40,210 nucleotides of DNA from an uncultured Eubacterium sp. (GCA_904420085.1 CAJFUA010000003.1:1-40210); one strand, 5' to 3'; numbered from the stretch's first letter, positions 7,813 to 16,288 are shown. A program made the numbers and translations. Notes: generated by a model from the sequence alone, not told the origin.

Positions 7813-8988
7813 ATGATAGAGATGGTATATAGCAGTAAAGAGTCAAGAGAGCAGGATAACGTAATAATTCCAAAAAATATACGGCAGATGGGAGAGAATA
7901 ATTCCAATCAGAAAATCTATATTGAAGATAATGTAATGACGTATTTAAAGAAGAAACCGGAAAACGAGGACAATGTAAAATATGGTGTGCTTCTGGGAGA
8001 TATTAAAAGAAAAAGCGGCAATACATATGTTTTCGTGAGAGCGATGGTGGAAGTTCGTGACGTTATTGAAAACAGCCTGATATTTAATGATGACATCTGG
8101 TCAAATATTTATAAAGATATTAAAAAATTTTTTGGAAAAATGGATATTGTCGGCTGGTTTGTATCGGTTCCTTATCGTGTGAGAGATGATTTAAAGGGAA
8201 TAAGAAAACTGCATATGGACAACTTTGCTGGGAATGATAAGATTTGTTTTTTGAGTGACCGGACAGAAAATGAAGACAATTTCTACATGTGTAGAAGGGG
8301 ACGGTTGGAAAAACAGACCGGATACTATATCTATTATGAAAAAAATGAAAAAATGAAGAAGTATATCAAAGGTATGAGCAGTGAAAAGAAGGAAGAAAAG
8401 TCAATGGAAAATAGGAAAATAGAAAATAAAAAAGTAGAAATTAAAGAAAAACCGGCAAATGAACCAAAAAGTTTTCGTGAAGTGTTAAGAGAGAGCAGCC
8501 AGCCGGCAAGACAGGGACGGGTTGCTTATGGAATCAGTGGATTATTGATTGTAGCCTTATTGTTATCTACGGTGGTTATGCTGAATAACTACGGAGAACT
8601 GAAGAACATTAAACAGACACTGGCGGGATATAGTATGGATGAAGAGGCAAAAGCCGTAAACCAGATGCTTAATGGAGATGACGATATGACACGGATTGTG
8701 GAAACGGAGGAGACAACATCTGCAGAAGAGACAGAGACAATTGCAGAGGAAACAGAAACCATAGGCAGAGAGACATTACCGGAGGAAAGCGTGACAAAAG
8801 CACCGAAGGACAAAAATGTAAACAACCAGATAAGCGGCACCACTTATACGGTAAAAAAAGGACAGACATTGTATGATATCAGCATGAAAGTTTACGGCAC
8901 AAGCGAGATGGTTGAAGAAATCAGAGAATATAACGGAATTGATGAAGATTACACAATCATAGAAGGACAAAAAATAAAGCTGCCATAA
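7813..8988 (+). CDS. Membrane protein: degenerate MPN/JAB-like domain, one TM segment, LysM
   Basis: A 391-residue protein of unknown role. Aaaaggaggg precedes the ATG. Residues about 32-200 follow the MPN (JAB/JAMM) pattern: IYI and a short helix, YGVLLGD (57-63) in the place of the G-x-L-L-G strand, then GWFVSVP (114-120) in the place of GWxHSHP. Both metal-binding His are Val (V117, V119), so it should be catalytically inactive. A charged linker, one membrane segment (237-256), a Glu/Thr-rich spacer and a C-terminal LysM (342-391, YTVKKGQTLYDI) follow. LysM binds N-acetylglucosamine chains of peptidoglycan. The layout implies an inside MPN-fold scaffold joined to the wall outside. Transmembrane and LysM calls are firm; the MPN call is by pattern and needs a profile or structure test. 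Confidence 0.7.
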   Translation: MIEMVYSSKESREQDNVIIPKNIRQMGENNSNQKIYIEDNVMTYLKKKPENEDNVKYGVLLGDIKRKSGNTYVFVRAMVEVRDVIENSLIFNDDIWSNIYKDIKKFFGKMDIVGWFVSVPYRVRDDLKGIRKLHMDNFAGNDKICFLSDRTENEDNFYMCRRGRLEKQTGYYIYYEKNEKMKKYIKGMSSEKKEEKSMENRKIENKKVEIKEKPANEPKSFREVLRESSQPARQGRVAYGISGLLIVALLLSTVVMLNNYGELKNIKQTLAGYSMDEEAKAVNQMLNGDDDMTRIVETEETTSAEETETIAEETETIGRETLPEESVTKAPKDKNVNNQISGTTYTVKKGQTLYDISMKVYGTSEMVEEIREYNGIDEDYTIIEGQKIKLP

Positions 8989-8995
8989 AAAAATA

Positions 8996-9024
8996 GTGCC
9001 ATAATCGGAAACTTAGTGTATAAT
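8996..9024 (+). promoter_or_regulatory. Promoter for the DUF5711-like gene
   Basis: GTGCCA (8996-9001) and TATAAT (9019-9024) are 17 nt apart, so the start site falls near 9031. This makes the TTG at 9035 an unlikely start and supports the GTG at 9056, which has aggaag about 8 nt upstream. Confidence 0.6.
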
Positions 9025-9055
9025 CGTAATAGATTTGAGAATAGGAAGTGAGATT

Positions 9056-10252
9056 GTGGCACGAAAAGATTCCGGAAAAGTAAGAAAATTTAAAAAATCT
9101 TTTACAGGCTCACAGGTAGTGGATTTCGTAAAAGCACATATCAACAGAGTAACGATTCGGATAGGTATTGCCATTTTAGCTGTTCTGGTTGTAATAGCAG
9201 GGTACAGTATATATAAAAGATACAGCAGTTATGATGATTATAAAGTGCTCAGTGAGATTAAGACGGACAGTGGTTCCAGCAGCAGATATCTTCCTTATAT
9301 GGATTTTGTCATTAAATACAGTGGTGACGGCATATCTTATATAGACAGCGGTGGAACCGTCTGGGATGAAACATACCAGATAAAAACTCCCATAGTAGAT
9401 ATCTGTGATGAATATATTGCCGTGGCAGATAAAAACAGCAACAATATATATATATATGATGAAGATGGAAAACAGGGAAATATTACAACCGGTTTTCCCA
9501 TTATTAAAGTGGAAGTGGCAAATCAGGGTGTAGTAGCAGCACTGTTGGAAGATAAAAACGCCAATTATATTGAAGTATTTGACAAAGAAGGAAATAAACT
9601 GGTTTCTCACAAGACACTGTTGGATGAAAATGGATACCCATTGGATTTCTCTATTTCCGATGACGGGGAAAAGATGGTGGTATCCTATATTACGGTAAAT
9701 AACGGCGCGATGGGGAACAAAGTGGTTTTTTATAATTTTTCAAATTCAGGGAAAAATTCTGAAGATAAGATCGCAGGGGAACATGCGCAGTATCATGAGG
9801 TGATGGTACCACTGGTCAGGTTTCTGTCCAATGACACTGCGATTGCAGTAGGTGAAAATGTTTTGTCTGTGTATCATATCAAGGACAAATCAGAGTTAGA
9901 GGAAGAAATCAAAATTTCTGATGAAATCCAGAAGGTATTTTACAGTGAGGAGTATGTTGGTTTTATTCTGGAAAACAATAACAGTAAAAATCCCTACCGT
10001 ATTGAAGTATACGACCTGCATGGAAAGCGAAAGATGAAAACAGAAATTAAGATGGACTATGATCATGTGGATTTTTCCGGAGAGCATGTATTGATGTATG
10101 ATGATATGAACTGCAGGCTTATTTCATTTAACGGCGTGGAAAAATTCAGGACAACATTCAGAGGAGAAATGAATGGAATCGTTCCGGTGGATGGCGGCAG
10201 AGTCTTTTTGTTTATGACAAGATCCAAAATCCAGAAAGTAAAATTAAAGTAA
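9056..10252 (+). CDS. DUF5711-like membrane-anchored beta-propeller-like protein
   Basis: A 398-residue protein, reading from the GTG at 9056 for promoter and ribosome-site reasons. A basic N-terminus of about 35 residues precedes one membrane segment (about 37-56). The rest is predicted outside the cell and consists of repeated short beta-type units, such as IYIYDEDGKQ, IEVFDKEGNK, IEVYDLHGKR and LISFNG, each with a hydrophobic strand and a D-x-x-G turn. That is typical of the propeller-like DUF5711 family common in clostridia. Function is unknown; extracytoplasmic sensing or scaffolding fits the layout. It lies between the LysM protein and a CvpA-family gene and is read in the same direction as both. 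Confidence 0.68.
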   Translation: MARKDSGKVRKFKKSFTGSQVVDFVKAHINRVTIRIGIAILAVLVVIAGYSIYKRYSSYDDYKVLSEIKTDSGSSSRYLPYMDFVIKYSGDGISYIDSGGTVWDETYQIKTPIVDICDEYIAVADKNSNNIYIYDEDGKQGNITTGFPIIKVEVANQGVVAALLEDKNANYIEVFDKEGNKLVSHKTLLDENGYPLDFSISDDGEKMVVSYITVNNGAMGNKVVFYNFSNSGKNSEDKIAGEHAQYHEVMVPLVRFLSNDTAIAVGENVLSVYHIKDKSELEEEIKISDEIQKVFYSEEYVGFILENNNSKNPYRIEVYDLHGKRKMKTEIKMDYDHVDFSGEHVLMYDDMNCRLISFNGVEKFRTTFRGEMNGIVPVDGGRVFLFMTRSKIQKVKLK

Positions 10253-10294
10253 GAAAGTACAAAGGAGACCTGTTGATTCAGGTGTGGAGGAAAC

Positions 10295-11005
10295 ATGGGA
10301 AATATATTGTTAATTTGTGTAGGTCTGTTTATGGCGGCAATGATTGCCATTGGATTAAAACGGGGAATGCTGAAAATGGCATTTTCGCTGGTGTCAGTGA
10401 TTATTGTTTTATTGCTGGTAAATATACTGACACCACCGGTGAAGCAGTTATTAAAAACAACCCCCATTTATACACAGGTGCAGCATGGAATAGAGAACTA
10501 TATTACAGATAATGTAGAAGCAACTACAGAAAATATGACACAGACAGGAGTCAGTGCACAAAGAAGAATCATTGACGGTCTTCCGCTTCCAAAAGAAGTA
10601 AAAAATGCATTAAAAGAAAATAATACGGAGGAGAGTTATTCTGCATTAAAGGTTGACTCATTTGTCGGCTATATCGCCCAATCTCTGGCAGATATGATTC
10701 TCAGTGCCATAACATTTGTGCTGTTATTTGTGATACTTACAATCTTAGTGAGACTTTTGGTTCATTTATTGGACATTGTGGCAAAACTGCCGGTCATCAA
10801 GACTTTTAATTCCATAGGTGGAGCGATTATGGGACTGCTGGAATCCATTATCATTTTATGGATATTGTGTATTGTTGTAACAGCCTTCAGCGCTACGGAC
10901 TGGGGACAGTCCGTGTGTGCGGCCATAGCGGATAACGGACTTTTAAGTCTGATTTATGACAATAATCTGATTCAGCAGTTTATAACAGGAATTTTTAGTG
11001 TATAA
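10295..11005 (+). CDS. cvpA: CvpA-family membrane protein
   Basis: A 236-residue protein with four likely membrane segments (near 1-20, 28-48, 128-150 and 168-192) and an amphipathic region between the second and third. The pattern GLKRGMLKMAF near the first loop and the late segment before ATDWGQS fit the CvpA (colicin V production) family, which is linked to cell-envelope upkeep in several bacteria. Gtggagg lies 6 nt before the ATG. A small hairpin (ACCTG and CAGGT, about 10268-10283) sits between the previous stop and this ribosome site. It follows the DUF5711-like gene by 42 nt, so they may be co-transcribed. The biochemical activity of the family is unresolved. Confidence 0.78.
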   Translation: MGNILLICVGLFMAAMIAIGLKRGMLKMAFSLVSVIIVLLLVNILTPPVKQLLKTTPIYTQVQHGIENYITDNVEATTENMTQTGVSAQRRIIDGLPLPKEVKNALKENNTEESYSALKVDSFVGYIAQSLADMILSAITFVLLFVILTILVRLLVHLLDIVAKLPVIKTFNSIGGAIMGLLESIIILWILCIVVTAFSATDWGQSVCAAIADNGLLSLIYDNNLIQQFITGIFSV

Positions 11006-11010
11006 ATGTG

Positions 11011-11039
11011 TTGACAAAATAAGTTTCATCTGATACACT
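11011..11039 (+). promoter_or_regulatory. Promoter of tRNA-Glu
   Basis: TTGACA (11011-11016) and TACACT (11034-11039) are separated by 17 nt, about 38 nt before the mature tRNA 5' end. Confidence 0.75.
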
Positions 11040-11076
11040 ACTAACGCTGTTAATAAGTGGATACTTTATTCACTAT

Positions 11077-11148
11077 GGCTCCTTGGTCAAGCGGTTAAGA
11101 CATCGCCCTTTCACGGCGGTAACACGGGTTCGATTCCCGTAGGAGTCA
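11077..11148 (+). tRNA. tRNA-Glu (UUC)
   Basis: A 72-nt cloverleaf. The acceptor arm GGCTCCT pairs with AGGAGTC with one G-T pair and discriminator A. The anticodon loop is CTTTCAC, anticodon TTC, between TCGCC and GGCGG. The T arm is ACGGG-TTCGATT-CCCGT. The 3' CCA is not encoded. Confidence 0.95.
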
Positions 11149-11152
11149 TTGC

Positions 11153-11201
11153 CGTCAAAGGTGTTTACAACCTTGACGAAAGAAATAAGCCTTGTTATAA
11201 T
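11153..11201 (+). promoter_or_regulatory. Inter-tRNA hairpin and promoter for tRNA-Cys
   Basis: TTGACG (11173-11178) and TATAAT (11196-11201) are exactly 17 nt apart, a strong promoter just before tRNA-Cys. The -35 lies in the right arm of a near-perfect hairpin formed by CGTCAAAGGT (from 11154) and ACCTTGACG (to 11178), which immediately follows tRNA-Glu. The hairpin has no T tract, so it may slow or process the tRNA-Glu transcript rather than end it. Confidence 0.65.
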
Positions 11202-11218
11202 AATGAGGTTTTATATAT

Positions 11219-11289
11219 GGCGACATAGCCAAGTGGTAAGGCATCGGTCTGCAACACCGCTATCACCAGTTCAAATCTGGTTGTCGCCT
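11219..11289 (+). tRNA. tRNA-Cys (GCA)
   Basis: A 71-nt cloverleaf. The acceptor GGCGACA pairs fully with TGTCGCC and the discriminator is T. The anticodon loop is CTGCAAC, anticodon GCA. The T arm is CCAG-TTCAAAT-CTGG. CCA is not encoded. Confidence 0.95.
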
Positions 11290-11296
11290 CTACGAA

Positions 11297-11323
11297 AACC
11301 GTCTGCAAAAGCAGGCGGTTTTT
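11297..11323 (+). terminator. Intrinsic terminator after the tRNA pair
   Basis: AACCGTCTGC (11297-11306), an AAAA loop and GCAGGCGGTT (11311-11320) form a 10-bp stem with one G-T pair, then T residues. Confidence 0.85.
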
Positions 11324-11430
11324 ATCATATAGGAAAAATCTTCGGATTGTGTCCGCACAAAATATTTCTTTAGGTAGATTTTGAATTATGAATATGTTAT
11401 GCTAACAACAATAGAAGAAAGGGGTAGCAT

Positions 11431-12765
11431 ATGAACAGGAGAAAATTTTTATCTATTTTAACGATAGCTGCATTGATTGTAACAATGGTGGTGCCGGCTT
11501 TGGGAGCGTCCGGAGATGGTGAAGGTTCTGCGGAATGGCCGGCAAATATCAACATTTCGGAAAGTACATTAGAGACATCCTCTTATCAGTTAGGAGATGT
11601 GAAGGAGTTTTCAATTGGTTATTATCCGGCAAATATGACAGGAGCAGTCATTGAGGCGGACAGACATATAGAGATTACCGGACCTGAAGAGGTTACGTCT
11701 TTCCAGTTTTCCGAAGATAAGGGGAATACATGGCAGCCTATTGATAAATTTGAAGGAAACATAAAAATTACAACAACAACTGAACATAAAGTTCGTGCAG
11801 CTTTTCATGAAGAAGGTGAATATACAATAAGATTATGGATGACGGATGATGGGGGAGTTGTTGTAAAAGAATCCGTAAAAAATATATATGTGTCAGAAGA
11901 GGGGATTTATGTCAGACCAAATGCGCCTGCGGAGTTGAAAGAAACAGAAAACAAACTGGTATTTCAATGGCAGTATAATGCCAATAAAACCGTAAAATAT
12001 AATTTTTATATTGATGGAGAAAAGGTAAATACGGAAGCAATTTCTGAAAAAATGTATGACGCGTCTGCGTATGCAGACCGATTTACGCCGGGTACACATT
12101 ATGTATCGGTGACTTCGGTTCTCGTAAAAAACAATACGTTGTTAGAAAAAGTAGAGTCCGCTCCAATCACTATGGAATATAAGGTGGAGGAGACGACCAC
12201 CAATCCGGAGATTACTACGACTGATGAAACCACAACAACGGAGGAAAGTACAACCAATTCGGAAACAACGACAGAAGACCTGACAACAAACCGGGAAACA
12301 ACGACAGAGGAGAGCGTAACGAATCCGGAAACAACAACCGTAGGAGAAGACACAACGGATTCAGAGACCACTACAGCAGTGGAGCCTACAACCCAAGGGG
12401 AAACAACAACAAAGGTGCCATCGACAGCCACTGCAAAACCGACGACAAAGGCACCTGCATCAGGGAAATTAAAACTTGCCAAAGGAAAAATTATCAAGGC
12501 TTCCAAGAAGGCAATGGCAAAAAAGGTAAAAATTACATTTAAGAAGATTAAAAAAGCAAAATTTTATGAAGTACAGATATGCAGGGATAAGAAATTCCGA
12601 AAGAAAAACACGATTAAAAAGACCGTAAAGAAAACCAACTGTACATTTAAAAAACTGAAAGCTAAAAAGAGATATTATGTTCGTGTGAGAGCAGGAGCAA
12701 AAGTGAATGGCAAAAAAGTTTTTGGTAAATGGAGCAGTAAAAAAAGAGTCCAATTAAAGAAATAG
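11431..12765 (+). CDS. Secreted Thr-rich protein with Lys-rich FN3-like C-terminal domain
   Basis: A 444-residue surface or secreted protein of unknown function. A signal peptide (residues 1-26, ending PALGA) follows a gaaagggg ribosome site. Residues about 30-160 form a beta-rich region and 165-250 look like an FN3 fold (KLVFQWQYNANKTVKYNFYIDG). A low-complexity stretch follows (about 254-330) with many TTE/ETTT units, likely a flexible linker. The C-terminal 100 residues are another FN3-like domain (YEVQICRDKKF, YYVRVRAGAKVNGKK) unusually rich in Lys. There is no LPXTG sorting signal and no S-layer repeats. The basic tail could hold the protein to wall teichoic acid or peptidoglycan by charge, which is inference. 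It is transcribed alone between the tRNA terminator and a perfect hairpin. Confidence 0.7.
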   Translation: MNRRKFLSILTIAALIVTMVVPALGASGDGEGSAEWPANINISESTLETSSYQLGDVKEFSIGYYPANMTGAVIEADRHIEITGPEEVTSFQFSEDKGNTWQPIDKFEGNIKITTTTEHKVRAAFHEEGEYTIRLWMTDDGGVVVKESVKNIYVSEEGIYVRPNAPAELKETENKLVFQWQYNANKTVKYNFYIDGEKVNTEAISEKMYDASAYADRFTPGTHYVSVTSVLVKNNTLLEKVESAPITMEYKVEETTTNPEITTTDETTTTEESTTNSETTTEDLTTNRETTTEESVTNPETTTVGEDTTDSETTTAVEPTTQGETTTKVPSTATAKPTTKAPASGKLKLAKGKIIKASKKAMAKKVKITFKKIKKAKFYEVQICRDKKFRKKNTIKKTVKKTNCTFKKLKAKKRYYVRVRAGAKVNGKKVFGKWSSKKRVQLKK

Positions 12766-12777
12766 CACGAAAAGAGT

Positions 12778-12806
12778 AGAGATTTCACAACATTTGTGAA
12801 ATCTCT
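12778..12806 (+). terminator. Perfect 13-bp hairpin, probable terminator
   Basis: AGAGATTTCACAA (12778-12790) and its exact complement (12794-12806) with a 3-nt loop lie between the Thr-rich protein gene and the next. The tail is TGCTGC rather than a T run, so termination may be partial. Its right arm ends 18 nt before the next ATG, so it could also affect the leader of that gene. Confidence 0.5.
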
Positions 12807-12824
12807 TGCTGCAAGGAGTAAATT

Positions 12825-14558
12825 ATGTCCAAGTTAAGATTTTATGGAGGAAATCATATGGGAAATTTTATTTTAAAAGGGAAAACCCCAGTTAAAAAAA
12901 TTGTTCTGTCATTTTTTATTGTTGCTGTTTTAGAATTGGCGGCATTCTATGTACTGATGCCGGCAATGAATATACATTCCATGGAATTCTGGGGCTTTCA
13001 GGGATTTTTTGCCGTGGCCTTTTTGGCACTGACATTCAGTTTTCCAAGCAGGGACAGGCTGGAAGTCAGATACAATATTGTATCAAAAATTGTTGGTATT
13101 TTAATCATACTTGCCATTGTATTTGTAATTGCCGGAAATATAATTTCGGCAAAATTATTTAATGCCGGCAGGTATGCTTCCTTAATGGAGATTAAGGAAA
13201 CAAAATTTGAGGATACAATTGGGCAGACGGATGTGATTACGGATGTTGCTCTGATGGATACAGACAGCGCAAAAGTTGTGGGACAACGGGCAATCGGAGC
13301 ATTATCGGATGTGGTGAGCCAGTATGAAATCAGTGAGAATTACAGCCAGATAGCATTGGATGGGGCACCGATGAAAGTGGCGTCATTGGAATATGCAGGT
13401 TTCTTTAAATGGTTTAATAATAGAAAAAACGGAATTCCCGGATATATTTTGGTAGATGCCGTGGACTTTGAAGCCAATTATGTAAAATTGGAGAAACCGA
13501 TAAAGTACACACCGTCCGGATGGCTGAATGACAACCTGGAAAGACATCTCAGGCTGAAATATCCGACAGCGATTTTTGAGGGATATTATTTCGAATTAGA
13601 TGATGAAGGAAAACCTTATTATATCTGTCCGACCATGACTGCCAGAGTAGGTCTGTTTGGCGGCTTTGATGTGAATGGCGTGATTATCTGTGATCCGTGT
13701 ACCGGGGAATGTACAGAATATGAACTGGGCGACATACCTACATGGGTGGACCGGGTGTATGATGGTGATTTAATTGAGACAAAATATAACTGGCACGGAA
13801 TGCTGTCTGATGGATTCTGGAACAGCATTATCGGTCAGAAAGACTGCAAAAAGACCACCGAAGATTATGGATATAAAGTGATAGACAATGACGTGTGGAT
13901 TTACACAGGTGTCACTTCCGTGATTGACGATTCCTCCAATATCGGATTTGTTATGGTAAATGCAAGAACCGGTGAGGCAAACTATTTTAACGTGGCAGGG
14001 GCGGAAGAGTTTTCCGCCATGGAGGCAGCAGAGGGACAGGTGCAGAATCTGGGATATGATGCGGCTTTCCCATCGCTGATTAATATTGACGGCAGACCGA
14101 CGTACTTTATGGTATTGAAAGATAAGGGAAATCTGGTGAAGCAGTATGCCTTGGTAGATGTGAAAAAGTATAGTATTGTGGCAACAGGAACTACGCAGAA
14201 GGATACGCTAAACACTTATAGGAAACTTTTGAAAGAAAACGGAATTGCGGCAGAAGTGGGAGAAGAAGATTTGTCGAAACAGTATACCCATGAAAGAATC
14301 ACCGTGAAGGATATTAAATATGTAAATCTTACAGACGGCACCTTTGTCTATATAACAGACACAAAGGGAAATGTTTACAAGCAGAAATTTGCCGATGATG
14401 AGACACTTGTATTTATTCAGGTAAATGACATCATTGATGTATACTATGAAGAAAATCAGGAAACCGGAATACGAAGCATGGAAGAATGGAATGCAGAAAG
14501 AAAAAATGAAGTGGAGACAACAAAAGAAATTGAGACAACAAAAACAGAAGACAGGTAA
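12825..14558 (+). CDS. Uncharacterised multi-pass membrane protein with large C-terminal domain
   Basis: I do not recognise the function of this 577-residue protein. Two starts are possible: ATG 12825 (aaggag 7 nt upstream) and ATG 12858 (tggagg upstream); both keep the same membrane region. Three membrane segments lie at about residues 25-46, 52-70 and 85-108. The remaining 460 residues are soluble, with repeated beta units that each end in V-x-x-R-TGE or CD-x-x-TGE (for example VMVNARTGEANYF and ICDPCTGECTEY), reminiscent of PepSY-like folds. The tail is Glu/Thr-rich. Its 3' end overlaps the start of the NlpC/P60 gene by up to 68 nt in another frame, suggesting coupled translation and a shared envelope role, which is inferred. 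Confidence 0.6.
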   Translation: MSKLRFYGGNHMGNFILKGKTPVKKIVLSFFIVAVLELAAFYVLMPAMNIHSMEFWGFQGFFAVAFLALTFSFPSRDRLEVRYNIVSKIVGILIILAIVFVIAGNIISAKLFNAGRYASLMEIKETKFEDTIGQTDVITDVALMDTDSAKVVGQRAIGALSDVVSQYEISENYSQIALDGAPMKVASLEYAGFFKWFNNRKNGIPGYILVDAVDFEANYVKLEKPIKYTPSGWLNDNLERHLRLKYPTAIFEGYYFELDDEGKPYYICPTMTARVGLFGGFDVNGVIICDPCTGECTEYELGDIPTWVDRVYDGDLIETKYNWHGMLSDGFWNSIIGQKDCKKTTEDYGYKVIDNDVWIYTGVTSVIDDSSNIGFVMVNARTGEANYFNVAGAEEFSAMEAAEGQVQNLGYDAAFPSLINIDGRPTYFMVLKDKGNLVKQYALVDVKKYSIVATGTTQKDTLNTYRKLLKENGIAAEVGEEDLSKQYTHERITVKDIKYVNLTDGTFVYITDTKGNVYKQKFADDETLVFIQVNDIIDVYYEENQETGIRSMEEWNAERKNEVETTKEIETTKTEDR

Positions 14559-16050
14559 CATCCGAAAAAAAGTTATTGCGCTGGTGTTGGTGGCTGTTAT
14601 GCTGATGCAGCCGGAAGTGGTTCCGGCTAAAAAAGTATATCGGATATCCAATGAGAGTCTTACGCTAAAAAAAGGAAAATCATATAAACTCAAACTGGTC
14701 AATGTACCTGCAAAGGCGAAAAAGAAGATAAAATGGAAAACTTCCAATCAATATGCAGTATCTGTAAAGAACGGTAAGGTAAAAGCGTTGAAGTACGGTA
14801 CGGCAGTTATTACGGCCACATATAAGAAAACAAATTATATCTGCAGCGTAACTGTACCGGACACATCAAAGGACATTACTGCCAATGCATATTCAGTCAC
14901 AATCATGGAGGGTGAAACATTTCAGTTGACGGCAACATCGGCCAAGAAAGTTTATTATCACTCGCAGAACGGACAGATTGCCAAAGTAAATTCGAAAGGT
15001 CTCATTACCGGAATAAATCCGGGAACAACCTCCATTATTTTAAAAAGTAAAAGAAGTTGGGTGGAATGTGTGGTTACGGTCACTGCCAATCCGGCCAATC
15101 TGGTTACGGACGTGACAGACACCCAAAATGAAATCAATGCTTCCAATCCTCAATTAAATACCAATAGTGTGGTTTTATTGGGAAGCAATGTGGGAGAGGA
15201 GAGACAGCAGTACATTTCTTTTTCCGGATTATCAGACAGCAGTGTGGTTCAATGGACCCTGCCAAGTACCAGCAGACTGACAGCAACGACATACCGGACG
15301 AAAATTGCTTTATCGGGAGACACGCCGGAAAGTGGAGTTATTCAGGCGCAGGTAGACGGAAAGACTTACAATATTCCATATACTGTATACAATCCTACTT
15401 TTACGCAGCCTTCCTCATTTATCATCAGGGGGAAGACGACGAAAATAGGAATATCTGATATCGGCTCTCTGAAACCGACCTATCGCAGCAGAAATAAAAC
15501 CATTGCTGTCGTGACAGCCGATGGAAAAGTAACCGGGAAAAATTCGGGAGTAACCTATATTGATGCAAAAGTAGGAAGTTATACGTTTTCTTTTCGAATC
15601 GAAGTTGCTGCCAAAGGAATGAAAAAAATTGTAAATCGTGCCAATTATATTGTAAATCACTGGAAGTACAGTCAGGCAAAGAGAATGAAGAGGAAATACT
15701 ATGACTGTTCCTCTTTGGTATGGAAAGGGTATAAGTCGTATAAAAAATACCACAGAAAGCTGGGCAGCAGAACATATGCGCTGACTGCGGCAGGATTATT
15801 TGACTATTTAAACAGCAAAAAGAAGATTGTATACTATGGTTATTTAGGATATGATTATCTGAAACCGGGTGATCTGATATTTTATGGCGATTACGATTAT
15901 GCCGTACAGTACAGTACACCGGGAAGAACATTGGACATTTATCATGTGTCCATGTATGCAGGAAATGGAATGGTTGTTGAAAAAGGCGGACAATATATAT
16001 CGTATAATAATCTGAGCCACGTGGTCGGAATAGGAAGGGTTGTAAATTAA
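14491..16050 (+). CDS. Secreted NlpC/P60-type cell-wall hydrolase with Big_2-like repeats
   Basis: Probable peptidoglycan endopeptidase, exported. The frame is open from 14425, but the ATG at 14491 with ggaag upstream is preferred (519 residues); ATG 14506 is also possible. A basic leader of about 27 residues precedes a hydrophobic signal (ending PEVVPA). Residues about 50-130 and 130-205 are bacterial Ig-like (Big_2) units with the KGKSYKL and KVKALKYGTAVITATY pattern; further beta repeats run to about 380. The C-terminal 130 residues match NlpC/P60: catalytic C406 in YDCSSLVW and H485 in YHVSMYAGNG. The enzyme class is clear and the cleaved bond is not known. It overlaps the 3' end of the upstream membrane-protein gene, so it is read from the same transcript. 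Confidence 0.85.
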   Translation: MQKEKMKWRQQKKLRQQKQKTGNIRKKVIALVLVAVMLMQPEVVPAKKVYRISNESLTLKKGKSYKLKLVNVPAKAKKKIKWKTSNQYAVSVKNGKVKALKYGTAVITATYKKTNYICSVTVPDTSKDITANAYSVTIMEGETFQLTATSAKKVYYHSQNGQIAKVNSKGLITGINPGTTSIILKSKRSWVECVVTVTANPANLVTDVTDTQNEINASNPQLNTNSVVLLGSNVGEERQQYISFSGLSDSSVVQWTLPSTSRLTATTYRTKIALSGDTPESGVIQAQVDGKTYNIPYTVYNPTFTQPSSFIIRGKTTKIGISDIGSLKPTYRSRNKTIAVVTADGKVTGKNSGVTYIDAKVGSYTFSFRIEVAAKGMKKIVNRANYIVNHWKYSQAKRMKRKYYDCSSLVWKGYKSYKKYHRKLGSRTYALTAAGLFDYLNSKKKIVYYGYLGYDYLKPGDLIFYGDYDYAVQYSTPGRTLDIYHVSMYAGNGMVVEKGGQYISYNNLSHVVGIGRVVN

Positions 16051-16229
16051 TGGATTATCATATTGGAGATAAAGTGATTTTAAAAAAGGGGCATCCCTGC
16101 GGAACCAATCAATGGGAGATTATTCGCGTAGGGGCGGATTTCAAACTGAAATGCACGGGATGCGGAAGAATTGTGATGGTGCCAAGAAAAACGTTTGAGA
16201 AAAGTCTGAAAAAAGTAGTGTCACAGTAA
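16050..16229 (+). CDS. DUF951-family small protein
   Basis: A 59-residue protein starting at an ATG that shares its A with the TAA of the hydrolase gene; aggaagg lies 11 nt upstream. The sequence MDYHIGDKVILKKGHPCG, then NQWEIIRVGADFKLKC, CTGCGR and MVPRKTFEKSL fits the DUF951 family, small proteins with Cys residues (here Cys near 17, 34 and 37) and an SH3-like beta fold. The family often sits near ribosome- or mechanosensitive-channel genes in Firmicutes; its role is unknown. The one-base overlap implies translational coupling to the hydrolase. Confidence 0.8.
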   Translation: MDYHIGDKVILKKGHPCGTNQWEIIRVGADFKLKCTGCGRIVMVPRKTFEKSLKKVVSQ

Positions 16230-16288
16230 AAATAATCGTATTGTTTTTTCCGAGGGTCTGTCGGATAAAGGACAATACGATTATTTTT
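16228..16288 (+). terminator. Long intrinsic terminator after the DUF951 gene
   Basis: AAAATAATCGTATTG (from about 16229) pairs with CAATACGATTATTTT (to about 16286), followed by T residues. The apical region holds a second T run and a small CCGA/TCGG hairpin. The stem is A/T symmetric, so it could act from both sides. Confidence 0.8.

Noticed and set aside
12099-12506. Minus-strand frame of 135 codons opposite the Thr-rich region
   Set aside because: It arises from the repeated ACA/GAA codons of the plus-strand linker; it gives a Val/Ser repeat and has no ribosome site.
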